From Brachypodium distachyon (lineage: Eukaryota; Streptophyta; Magnoliopsida; Poales; Poaceae), in NCBI RefSeq assembly GCF_000005505.3, contig NC_016134.3, forward strand, positions 11,142,624 to 11,206,623: a DNA stretch of 64,000 bases. Reading direction: 5' to 3'. This document shows positions 15,102-25,901 of the stretch, in pieces. The translations under genes and the position numbers were made by a program. The notes below the pieces were generated by a model. That model was not told where the DNA came from, did not search any database, and saw only the letters and a list, made by a program, of their open reading frames with translations. Every line of letters starts with the position of its first letter. Position 1 is the first letter of the stretch.

Positions 15102-15358
15102 TCGTTCTTGGGAGCCGGAGCAAGAAGAGGAGCAGGGACTGCAGGAGTAGTGTGAATGGAGCTAGCTACCGGGCGAGCGGCGGCGACAGCGACATTGGGC
15201 TTCCGTCGGAGTGAGAAAAGGGTGAAAAGGATGGTGGAGGGGGCGAGAAGCCTCTGTGAAGCCTGCACTGGGCCTCCTCCCTGCACTGCACTGCACTGCA
15301 ACTGTGTGGTACTCCGTAGAAAAGTTTGTGTGTGGTGTGGTGTGGCAGCAGCAGCCAT
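15102..15358 (-). other. Putative 86-codon upstream ORF in the kelch leader
   Basis: An ATG at 15358 with G at +4 opens a frame across the leader exon. It ends in ...PKNE-stop whether or not the predicted 5'UTR intron is removed: unspliced GAG TAA, spliced GA^G TGA. A TATA-like TTTATATATAAAG lies upstream at about 15506-15518, so the uORF would be inside the transcript. If translated it should reduce initiation at the main ATG. The peptide has no recognised domain. Confidence 0.4.
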
Positions 15359-15519
15359 AGGAAAAGGTGATTCACTTTACTGCTGCTTGTTACACTCACG
15401 ACTCATGAGAGATGAGAAAATTACACTTTACAGATGTTCCCTTCTTCAGATTTCTGTGTTGATTCACTCCAAATCTTTTCTTGGAGAGAGGAGCTTATGA
15501 TGCTTTCTTTATATATAAA

Positions 15520-16640
15520 GATGTGCTTTTTCCTTCAGTGTTAAACCAAAACTCTCCGATATTACAAATCTGATTTTCCTAACCCTGGACCAGGATTTGG
15601 TGTTTCTCCTTGAAACAAGGGAGCATGTGATGTGTGTGGCAGAGGAGTCACCTCATCAATGGCCTGAGATGAGAAAAAGGCCTGCATCGGTCATTCACTG
15701 GCTCTGACTGCCCGTGGACCAAATTTACATGGAAATCATTGCAAAGGAAACGCACCAAGAGCGTGTGTCTGCTCATTTGGCCGTTTTGAAAATGGCAATT
15801 CTTGACCTTGAACTGTAGCAGCCTCGGGCTCACTTGGCTAGCTCGAGATTTTAAAAATATACAGAACTTTTGGAGAAAACTTGACAGAGCTTTTTAGTCA
15901 TGCGACAACTAATATGCATCGGAGAAAGTAAATATGTTGATATGTGATAGAAATTGTTTGGTGACATCAAACCTTGTATGCTTCCACAATAGATAAACAA
16001 AAAATTCTAACATGATGTACATAGACTTCTTTCTATCAATCATCCAGAAGCAAAACTTTTGCGTTTTTTCGAAATAAAAAATTCCAACAGGATACACTCA
16101 ACCCTCTTTTATTTTCGACCTAGATCAACTGCCGCTTTGAAATGAAACGTACTCACCGTTGCTGACAAAGCATCCACGTGGGCGCCTACGTGTCATACTC
16201 CAAAGCGGATCCACCTCGTCCTATGTCCTGGCCGTTTCTCGTGCTACAGTCAGTCAGGGACGGACATAGTAAATCCAACGGACACCTTTTATCATGATCA
16301 AGACACGTCCGGTAAACAACATGTGCCATTGTGCACAGTATATATGCACAGTAAAATAAAAAAACGTGTCCATACCGTACTGGAAATTTCATCAGACCTA
16401 AATCCTTGTATGCATTCTCCTCTCGTTCAATATTTGCTGACCATGCAATGGGGATCTTGGAGCGTAGCGATGGCAGTAAATTAGTGCAAGCAAGTAGCCC
16501 CCGACAGCCGCATTGAATCCCTTCTGACCATGCACCAGGTCCAGGTCCAGGTTCAGGCCAGGAGCTGAACCCTAGTACCAGTAGCAATCTTTTTTTTTTT
16601 AGATAATAAGTAGTAGCAATCATGTAGCCGTAGAATTCAT
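15520..16640. other. Intergenic region upstream of the kelch gene
   Basis: AT-rich sequence without a convincing gene or full element. Open frames here are short and show no domain. A T-rich tract at about 16590-16599 lies near the presumed start of the LINE fragment. Confidence 0.5.
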
Positions 16641-16709
16641 TTCTTTTGTATGCATTGACCATCCCAGGTAGTAGAAATGTAAATCGTATATTGGTCTCTC
16701 AGAATAGAC

Positions 16710-17900
16710 AGATCCACGTTGATACGGAGCTATGGATGGCGGGAGGGAACACCCTTGTAAAATCTGTTATTACCTCCCAAGCCGATCTATCATCTCACAC
16801 CTCTCGTTTTGCCAATGGAGATCACGAAGTCCATCGACAAACTCCGAAGAGCCTTCTTGTGGGCTGGGACGGACAAGGTTTCCGGAGAAAAATGCAAGGT
16901 GAGTTGGAAGTTTGTTTGCTCTCCAACCGATTTGGGCGGATTGGGGATTCTGGACCTCAATAAATTTTCGAGAGCACTAAGCCTTCGGTGGCCGTGGCTC
17001 CAATGGAAGGACCCGGCAAGGGCTTGGGTTGGGTTGTGGCTTCCTTGCGATGATGATGACATGGACCTATTCTACAAGGCGACAAGCATCACGATCGGAA
17101 ACGGTAAAACTACGAGGTTCTGGCACTCCCCTTGGATTGGAGGGCGCAAGCCCAAGAACATCGCTCCTTCCATCTTTGCAATTTCAAAGCTGAAGAATTC
17201 ATGTGTCAAAAAAGCTTTGGGCCATAATATCTGGATTAGCAACATCAATATTTCTGAGGGTCTCACAGTGCAGCATCTCATCGAATTCTTCGATCTGTGG
17301 GGAAGATTGCAGGCCGTGCACCTGCAGGAAAATGTTCCGGATGACATCACTTGGAGTCTCTGTGCCTCTGGGGTTTATTCGGCGGCCTCGGCATATACAG
17401 CTCAGTTTGAAGGAACCGCCGGTTCAATTATGAAGTCTGCTGTTTGGAAGAATTGGGCGCCGTCAAAGTGCAAATTTTTTGCGTGGCTCATTATTCAGAA
17501 TCGGGTTTGGACGGCTGACCGGCTGCAGCGGCGAGGATGGCCTAACTGCAACCTTTGTCAGCTTTGCAAGAGGGAGCAGGAATCTGCGGCTCATTTGTTC
17601 TTCAAATGTCGTTACTCGTTGAATGTTTGGCGAATGATTAGAGATTGGTTGGGTCTCGTTCATATCGATTTGTTACATTGGTCAAGCTTTAATTCGGTCA
17701 AGTATTGGTGGTGCTCCGTTATCAACATTCAAGGGAATCGACGAAAAGGCATGGCCACTTTGGAATGAAAGAAACACGAGGGTGTTCCAGAAGATCTTCT
17801 CTATGCCCACGGTCGTCGCAAGTAAAATTAAAAGGGAGGCCTCTACTTGGGTGGTTGCGGCTGCCATTCATTTGAGATCTTTCTTACCGCGAGAGTAGTT
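16710..17900 (+). pseudogene. LINE reverse-transcriptase C-terminus, frameshifted
   Basis: An open stretch at 16809-17768 encodes MEITKSIDKLRRAFLWAG, then the GGLGILDLNKFSRALSLRW segment, and a zf-RVT zinc-binding region with C-x2-C and downstream H-x4-C spacing (NLCQLCKREQESAAHLFFKC). The upstream part (GNTLVKSVITSQ) lies in another frame, so a frameshift sits near 16800. A second near 17755 moves the C-terminal WPLWNERNTRVFQ segment to a third frame. The catalytic reverse transcriptase core and endonuclease are absent. It is dead as a mobile element. Confidence 0.85.
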
Positions 17901-17932
17901 CGTTCATGTGCCGGTCTGGCTAGATTTTGTTT

Positions 17933-18580
17933 GAGAGAATTCCATATTTGCCATTGAGAATTTGCCCGTATACCCAAATGCCACTGAGAATTTTCCTGTT
18001 CCAAATATGCCACTCAAATTTTGCACGGGGTACAAATATGCCACTACCGTCAGTTGACTGCTAGTTGACCGTTAAGTAAAAGATGAAAAGACATTTTTGC
18101 CCCTATGTAGTATGTTGATGTTCCGTTTACAATAAATTACTCATTTTAGAAAACTTAGCTTTTCAAGGTTTTTAGGATGCCCATAATACCATTTCGGAGT
18201 AAGTTTCAGCAATAATGATTTTAGCATGAAAAATTGTAAAAATTCAATAGCACTTTCCTTGATTTTAATTAACATCACAAAATTCTTAATAGATTCAGCA
18301 AATTAATATACTAAAACTCATCATAATTTGTGGAGAGAGAGAGGGAGAAGAGACCGACAGGGTATTTTAGTTTTCTTGTTTCTTTTTGTTTTTCCTGACC
18401 TGTGGACCAGGGGTATTTCGGTCAATATGAAATTGACTTAATGGTCAACTAGCGGTCAACTAACGGTAGTGGCATATTTGTACCTCATGTAAAATTTGAG
18501 TGGCATATTTGGAACAGGGAAATTCTCAGTAGCATTTGGCCATATGGACAAATTCTCAGTGACAAATATGGAATTCTCTC
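17933..18580. mobile_element. Non-autonomous Mutator-like element nested in the LINE
   Basis: The ends are inverted repeats starting GAGAGAATTCCATATTTG, with similarity extending roughly 130-150 bp inward (both arms carry the 'ATATGCCACT', 'AAATTTGAGTGG' and GTTGACCG/CGGTCAAC blocks). A perfect 9-bp target-site duplication, ATTTTGTTT, flanks it at 17924-17932 and 18581-18589. Long TIRs plus a 9-bp TSD define the MULE superfamily. No transposase is encoded. The A/T-rich core contains a GA-rich stretch. Confidence 0.93.
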
Positions 18581-18650
18581 ATTTTGTTTTGTTGTTCTCT
18601 TGTAACACTCTTTCTTAATCAATATGACGAGGCAAAGCGTTTCAAAAAAA

Positions 18651-21600
18651 GTATCACACGATCCATACACAAATGGACAGTAAAATAAAAATTGTGGATG
18701 AACACATCAAAAGATAAGCAGGTACTGTAGATGAAGTTTCTGCCGGAAGACCTGAGAAGATTGCTGCAAAATAGGAATACATAGTACCTAATATATAGGA
18801 ATAATAATATATCTGCCAAGTGCCAGTGCCAGCCATGTGTATCTCAAACAACTGAATACTGCAAGCTGCAGGCACTGCCGGGTTGCAAAATTTGAACCAA
18901 ATTTTCCCCTCCAGGAAAAGAAACTGAATCAAACAACTAGGACTATATCATCAAACTGATAGTACCTTATTTCTCCTTCCTGATTTCAGGCAGCTTGCCA
19001 ATGCCAATAGACAATCCCATCAGAAGATGGTAACATTAAAACTCAAGCATATTACCTCTGCAAACCTGGTTCTTTAAACCTACACTTACACGGATGGATT
19101 CTCGCTTTGCTAGGGCGCGAATTCGACGATTATCTCAAGCCAGAGCTTGAGCCCGGCGGGTATAGTACACCGGCGTGCCCCAGAGGCAGGAACCCCAAGG
19201 CTAGGCTTCGCGGACAGGGCGAAATCGGCGGCGCGGGCGGAGGGGAACGCAGCGGCGGTGGCGAGGACTCCTCATTGCTGGCGGCGGCTGGCTGGCGGAG
19301 CGCGCGCGAGAGAGGAATGGAGCTTAGAGAGATGGGCCGGCCTGGTTTCCGGTTCGGTCAGTCTTTGGACTTCGGCCCAAGTTAGTTTATTTATCAAGGA
19401 GCCCGATAAGTAAACTTCCCGAGTTGCTTTAGACGAAGAAAGAAAATATTCTCAAAAAAAAAATCCCCTCAAAAGATATGAAGAAAGAAAATTTCGTAAG
19501 GGCGTCTTTAGTTCGTAGCTTAACGTTGCTACATGACTACGTCTAACCTTAGCCATGCCCCACTATTTTAGGCATGTGTTTGGTTTGTTGTTATAGTTGT
19601 GGTTTGTCATATTTTTCTTAGACATATGGTCCAGATGACATAGGGTCATATTTTTTATCAAATTTTGCCTCACTTGTGGTATCTACTTTATCCACGGCAC
19701 CTTTTGTGATTATTTGTGACAAAGTTAATCATCAATCAAACATGTATCCTAATTCAGGAACCCAAGCCTAGGGTTAAAGCAAAGAAGCGGCACGTCAGGC
19801 AAAATCAGCCACAGGACAAAGGGAACACATTAGGTTGTGCAAGCGGTGTTCTTGGGTTGGTGGAAGAAGAGAAGAGAGAGTCTCTTAAGTGAAGTAATGG
19901 GCTAAACGTTCGTGCTGGTGAAGCAGAGAGACGCATGTAAAATTGATTTGGTACATATCCGTAAAGCTTGTCGTTAAGGAATACAACGGGGAATAATAAC
20001 CCTCATATAGGAAGTACCACTATATGTCAATGACCAAGTCAATCTAAAGGTCAAGCTGGTCAACGGGCCAACAAAACTAAGATCAAAACAACAAGGCGGG
20101 TCAACATGCCTATATGCGGAAAGTGGAGAAAAAAAAAAGACAACAAATCAAACATTTTTAGAAAAGTTTTTTTTTCGAAAAAGGGTGGAAGCTCCGGCCT
20201 CTGCATCACATTTTCAAAATAGTATACCTTCTTTTCAAAAAACCACAAACCCCCGTCCTCCGAAACCCTAAAACCCTAGTGAAAAGATGAGGATGGTATT
20301 GTCGGTTCTTCGACCAACCTTATCTTTTCATACTTTCTCCAATGCTCCTCCTTCTCTTTCTTTCTTCCCTTGTTAATAACCTTTTGTCACCAGATGCTAC
20401 AATCAAACCTTTTGTCGTCGTCCACTAGCCCTCGATCGACCGAATACATCTTCGCGATGCTTTGTTGTGTCGACACCGCAAATTTTTATTGGAATATCAT
20501 AAATCTAATATATCCATCTACACTAGCTCGCGCCAACGATCTTCCTCGAACAAAAGTTAGTTTTCGGGGGCGTGCATGCTGCTTGTCGATCGGCACGCAG
20601 CAACGGCAGGTTCACGCACGTGTTCTTTGTTTGGAGAATGAAATAAAGGCGCCGCTAGCAGTGCAGCACATTTTGATGGGCAGTGAGACATATGCATGCA
20701 TATGATTCCTTTAGGATTTCTCAAAACGAAAAAGGGTTTGGGATTAAGGACTTTTGGCTCTTCGCCCTTCTCATGGGCCGCTAGCAGTACACCGTCAACT
20801 CCGGCCGTATGCAACTTTTTTGCGTATGTGCTTTTTTTCCTTGCGGGAAACTTTCTGCATCTCAATTTGCGTCCGTTTGTTTTATCTGTGTGTGCATTTT
20901 TTTTTTCCATTCTCCATCTCTCGTTGTTCAATCAATCGATTACTACTCTTTTCGTTTTAGTTCAAACCCGTGCCAACCTTTATGGAACGAAGGGAGTACT
21001 CAATTGCACGTTGCAAGTATCATGTGATCAAATAACTTGGAATTTTATGTGCGGCCATTCACTCACTGGTCTTATGGAGCAACCGGTTTGTTATTGTTCT
21101 GACTGGAGGACAGAGGAGGAAGATGTCAGGTAGAGCGATGCAGGAGAAGAAGAAGGCAATAGTTTAACCTACTAGGGAGCATATCGACGACAACAATACT
21201 ATCGAGGTGGGAGGGTTGAGGCAAGGACTGGCGGGAAGATCGACAAGTGGGTGTCGGTAGAAGGAGCAAGGAGGAAATCTGTTTGTTCCCTAAGGTAATA
21301 GGAAGAATGGTTGCACACCAACGACTTTCGGGGAATTGTTGTTCCCCTCCGTTGCCAATACCGTCTAAATTTGGTCCTGTATATGCTCCAATTAAAGCGG
21401 TTTTAGTGATGAGGTGGTGGTGGCTTCGCACATGTGGCAACCCAGTTAGCACAATAATAAAAGAAAATCATAATAAAACAACAACAAAAAATTATTTTTC
21501 TTTAACTCAGGTAAATTGAGATAAAGGGTTAAACTTATCAAAATATATGTAAAATTTAGAAAACATTTAGAAACTAAAAATTATACTAAAATAACTATTA

Positions 21601-23875
21601 ATCAGGCAGTTTAGAATGAAAATAGTAGGATAAAAGTAGTTTATTTTTATTTTAATGAACTTCATGTTCTTCTCTAGGAGATTTCTGAGTTTTGTGCTTC
21701 AAAACATGACTAAAGAAATAACTAAATTTTGTGTTGACTAGGTTGCAACATGTCGAAAACCTCCATTACATAACCTCTAATATCATTTTCAATGGGCCTA
21801 GGGGCCATCTAAAGTATGCTAGGCCCAGAAGTATACTTTTCCCTAATATATATAGCCTCAGTTATCATTTATCACCAATCAACCTTAATTACGATGAGTT
21901 GATTGTCAGGGTATTTCTCTTAAAATAGATTAGATGAATAATCGGCTTAGCTTAGCTAATTAAATACCTTAGTTAACTAACAAAGGTATGTACATTTGTG
22001 CCAAAAATTTCAAATGACCCCATGGGCAAAGTGGAGGAAGAGAAAAAAAAATAATGGGATGTGCCACCACCAGTCGACATCCTTTTTTTAGTAAGGTAAT
22101 AACTAAGGAATCTTGTGGCGATTTAATTTTTCTAATCTGACAAATGCCGAAGGAAAGGATGTTCAAGAGAATTCATGATGGCCTATGAAACACGTAATCA
22201 TAATTTTTGCTCATCAGTTGACCTCTTGCAGAATCTAGCAAGCCGTCCTGAGCCTGAAAATACAGGAACCTTATCACAGGAATCCATTCCATGCATCATC
22301 CAGCAGCTGCTCGCGCCATCGATCTTCCACAATCAACCGAATATTTTCGTCATGCATTTTTCTTTTCTTTGTCGACCATGAATTGGGCATACATCTATCA
22401 GAGGGAGATTCCTGATATGACACTGCAGGCATATCGCATCTGTGGGGAGATGGACAGGTTCTTTGAGATTACTTTGGTTCTACATCTTAATGGGGTTCTT
22501 TGTGATATATCATCACAGCATGCATCATGCATGCATGATTCCATTAGGATTTCTGGAAATCGATCTACTTGAGATCATATGGAGGTAGCTTGGCTCCTCA
22601 CCCTTCTCATGGGCTGCTCACTGTTCCATGCAAATTTTAATGTGGTTTTTCCTTCTTTTTAATTTAAACTTTGCAAGTGGTGATTTATTTGAATTCGAAT
22701 GCAAATGCAAATAATATCAGACAAGTGTCATACCAGGGGTGCATGCATGCATGATGTGCTAGCTAGCTGTTTCTTTAGATCCATTGTGTTTTGGAATCTC
22801 TGAAGCCTATCCATGGCATCATGGCACGAAGGTAACAAAGAAGAATATATATGACCAAACCGCATGAAACATTGAAATGCTTCCTGAACATGTGCAATTT
22901 CAACAAAAAAACCACCCCGACAATTTTCAGTAAAAATTGGCAAGTAACATTTTGCCCATGATGCAAATTGTCACTGTTTCTTTACAAATTTTTTGACGGT
23001 GATAAACAACTTGGAGAGGTACATCTTTTAAATATATCATTTTTCCACCTTTTGAAAACCTCGAAATGCACAACAACAACCAAACACGGAGTCCATGGTT
23101 CAAATTAGAGCAAGCACCAATGGAGATTAGTTCATACAGGCACCATACTCTAGTTTTCAGAATGAATGAACTTTCTGTTCGAAAGTTAACGTATAGCTCT
23201 GGTTCTTGCATTGGGATTAGTTCATACAGGCTCCAAATAATCATCCCAACTAGCTCATCGGCGACGCCTTCTCCAGCTACCCTTCTTCCTTGTCATCCTA
23301 CATTGTTGCCTGCCGGGGGGAGCGGAGAGGGTGTGAGAGCTGTGTCTAGGGAAGGACAGGATATATAAGGGTTTTGAGAGGTTGAATTTAGTAAAGAAAT
23401 GGAGATGATAAACACATAGTTTTTTTAGTTAAGGGCTGTGTGCTAATCTTTGCTTTTTCTTACAATCATGTCGTGGTAAGTAAATCACCATGCATCATAG
23501 TTTTTCCCCGATGGACATTGTAGTCTTGTTGACCTTTCCTTGAGTTTCATTAGCATTTTCATTTAGATGTAGCTAAGAGCAAGTGAATATATTGTCTAGA
23601 TTCAAAGGCTACCAAAAGAAAAGAGACATGTGCATATCTTATGATATACATAGACTGAGAGAGCATTATCTTTATTACCAAAAGGAAAGGACAGGAGAAC
23701 CCAATTAAGGGTTAAACCTTAATTTAACAAGCAAATCATCACTACTAGTTCTTCTCAGCAGCTGGCTCAGGATATTTAAAAAAACCTGTCCTTCTACATT
23801 TCATTTCCAGATCCCTTATTAAAACTGGCATTGCACTCTTTTCATGCACATATTCTTCTCTCACTAGCTAGAGAG
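18651..23875. other. Long intergenic region, no supportable gene
   Basis: A GC-rich island at about 19100-19340 resembles a minus-strand leader or orphan first exon, but no downstream exon could be linked. Blocks around 20430-20790 and 22290-22620 are related (both have TCTTCC..TC/CCGAATA and GATTCC(T/A)TTAGGATTTCT, and both end near CTTCTCATGGG(C/T)), so a segment has duplicated or the same repeat inserted twice. A 20-bp direct repeat, ATTAGTTCATACAGG, occurs near 23126 and 23216. A 'GAACGAAGGGAGTA' MITE end lies near 20985-20998. Other frames look noncoding. Confidence 0.55.
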
Positions 23876-24193
23876 CTAGAGCCAGAGTGCGCCGGCGTTC
23901 TTGAGCATGGGCACGAGCTGGCCGGCGAGATGCAGCGCCATGACCCTGTTTGTGCCGCCGACGAGGTTCCCGCCGATGAACACTGCAGGTACAACCGATG
24001 TACTGCCACGACCGAGCCTCCTGGCGAGCTCCCGCTCCATCTCCCTGCCCTGGGGGTCCTTGTCGAGCTCGTGCACAGCGGCGTTGACACCGAGCTCGCG
24101 GAGGAGGGACGTCACGACAGGGCACATGGAACACCTGCTCGTCGTGAACACCACCACCGCTCGCTCCGATGCCAGGGTTGCCACCTGGTCCAT
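23876..24193 (-). CDS. CC-type (ROXY) glutaredoxin, 105 aa
   Basis: An intronless single-domain thioredoxin-fold protein. The active site is C21-S22-M23-C24, a variant of the CC(M/L)(C/S) signature of the plant-specific class III glutaredoxins. Downstream are the conserved cis-proline segment ([10 protein letters not shown]) and the glutathione-contacting GG(N)[12 protein letters not shown] region. The protein ends GALWL, the C-terminal ALWL motif through which ROXY proteins bind TGA-type bZIP factors in the nucleus. Expected role: redox or scaffold control of TGA-dependent transcription (development, jasmonate, nitrate responses). The exact process is not predictable. The length is normal for the family, and the ATG is the only in-frame start giving the usual short N-terminus. 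A TATA box lies about 130 bp upstream. Confidence 0.93.
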   Translation of the reverse strand: MDQVATLASERAVVVFTTSRCSMCPVVTSLLRELGVNAAVHELDKDPQGREMERELARRLGRGSTSVVPAVFIGGNLVGGTNRVMALHLAGQLVPMLKNAGALWL

Positions 24194-24319
24194 GGTTCTG
24201 AAGGTTCTAGAGGCTTCTAGAGCTAGCTCTACACTCGGCTTTGGATGTAATGACTTGGATGGAAGCTGGTTGCTTGCTTGCTGGCTGGCTGTGATTTGTT
24301 GCTTACTGGGGTGGGGATT

Positions 24320-24332
24320 GCCTTTTATAGGC
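24320..24332 (-). promoter_or_regulatory. TATA box of the glutaredoxin gene
   Basis: On the minus strand GCCTATAAAAGGC lies about 130 bp upstream of the ATG at 24193. It is a strong TATAAAA match. Confidence 0.65.
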
Positions 24333-24339
24333 TCACTGG

Positions 24340-25901
24340 CTCAAAGAGGATCTGCTGGTTTTGCCATATAGGGATAATTAGCAATTAGTATCATGTGCAT
24401 CAACTCGTTTATTATGGAATATAGATTTGGTTCTTGTATAAAAAGAACACATTTTAAACCCAGCACAGGGTAAAGGTTGGATGGTCTAGGATAAGAAAAG
24501 ATGTTGGTGTTCATGAGGGTCCCATGGAACATTGGAATCTCTTTCCTCATCTCAGTTGACCTCTTGCAAGTTGCGAATTCTTCTATGCCTAAGCCTAACA
24601 AACCTTAATTACAAGATGGTTTGCATGAGAGATTAGACTTCTATATATATGTTCTTGAGCATTTTCTCTGGAAGAAAAGAAAATCATTTCTCAGTTACGA
24701 TATAGAAACACTATATTGTTGAAATGGAAGAAACATGCTAACCTCAGCATCTGTACGGAAAATTCTGTTGCCTTTAACAGAGTTTGATATTTGTAGTAGC
24801 TCCAAATCTCTTGTGCAATATGCATGCCATTTCCTCTGGTTCTTACTGTTCTGCTTCATTTTGTCTGGAAGTTTCAGCTCTGAAACATGCTCTGTACATG
24901 GCACCTAATTTTTCAGGCATTTCACTGTAAATACAGAAAAGCTCGAAACAGGCACAGATGGCGCCGCAATCCACACATCCACGCTTCGTCACATGACAGT
25001 ACGGTACAGGGATCTGATTCCACCGGCTTAAGAAGACGTGCTTCGATCAGCTCCCCTTCTGGCTCAGAGTATAGCATCTTTGGGCAGAGAGGGTTTCCAG
25101 TCTCATTCAGTCTCTCACACTCACACTCTCTCTTCTGACCTTATCCATGATGCAGAATCTGTGCCATTTGCAAGGTTCTGTTGTCTCTGAATATTTTCAT
25201 CGTCAGCCTGATTCTGTCGTTATCAGATATGCAAGCATTCGCCGCACCGTGATCCGCGAGTGCAATCTTGCTTAGCGTATCTTCAGCACATGCTGTGCAA
25301 GGGATGCTGTAGAACAGTAGCAGTTGATATGCTGCAATGCACCTTCTCATGTATGGTGCAACCCTACAGGGCAAGCAGATGTCAAAGGAGAATATTTGAA
25401 TAGACACGTATCCTTATCCTCAGTTTTCTGACCTGGAAGTGCCGACCATGCATAGAGCTTTGCATCTTGCGATTCCAGCCTGATTTTGATCAGTTCCTGG
25501 CTCCTCAGATCTTCAAGGAGCAACACTCTTTTGATCTCAAATGCAAATCTGACGCTAAGACACCTGGAAAGGTGAGACGAAATGCAGAGAAAAAAAATCT
25601 GGAAATATCTCTGCAATAGGAACAGAGAACCACAATGAACAAAATTTGAAAAAAACAGGATTCCATCAAATACTTTTTGTTTGAGATCGTGATATTGTTA
25701 TATACATCAATTTATGGTGTGTCTACAATGTTCATGGAGCTTCATATACAATTCTCACTTGAGTAAAGGACGGCACATTCTAAAGGCTAAACCTTCCTTA
25801 TCCTCAGGAGAGCTCCTAGAGCACCCAGTATGACTACATTACATAATTATATACACAAAACACAAAATAATATACTGTGCAGTTTACCCTTGGCTAAAGG
25901 G
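24340..25901. other. Spacer between the glutaredoxin and lipase genes
   Basis: It holds the lipase 3' flank. Two minus-strand frames at 25141-25616 abut a possible GT-AG pair, but the splice gives the wrong phase and no domain is recognised, so no gene is called. A TC/CA-rich microsatellite lies at about 25106-25134. Confidence 0.5.

Larger units (their letters stand above)
16640..18648 (+). mobile_element. 5'-truncated LINE (non-LTR retrotransposon), split by a MULE
   Basis: The sequence encodes the C-terminal end of a plant L1-type reverse transcriptase protein and runs to a short A-tract at about 18644-18650. Just before that tail is a 3' end (GTAACACTCTTTCTTAATCAATATGA) typical of grass LINE tails. 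A 648-bp DNA transposon (17933-18580) interrupts the 3' end. The 5' limit is not defined because the element is 5'-truncated and degenerate; 16640 is approximate. Confidence 0.8.

Noticed and set aside
18654..19385. GC-rich island with plus and minus frames, possibly an orphan first exon
   Set aside because: No second exon or domain could be linked on either strand.
20430..22620. Related blocks suggesting a duplicated gene
   Set aside because: The similarity is patchy and noncoding; more likely two copies of a dispersed repeat.
25141..25616. Two adjacent minus-strand frames that might be joined by GT-AG splicing
   Set aside because: The only visible splice gives the wrong phase and the product has no recognisable domain.
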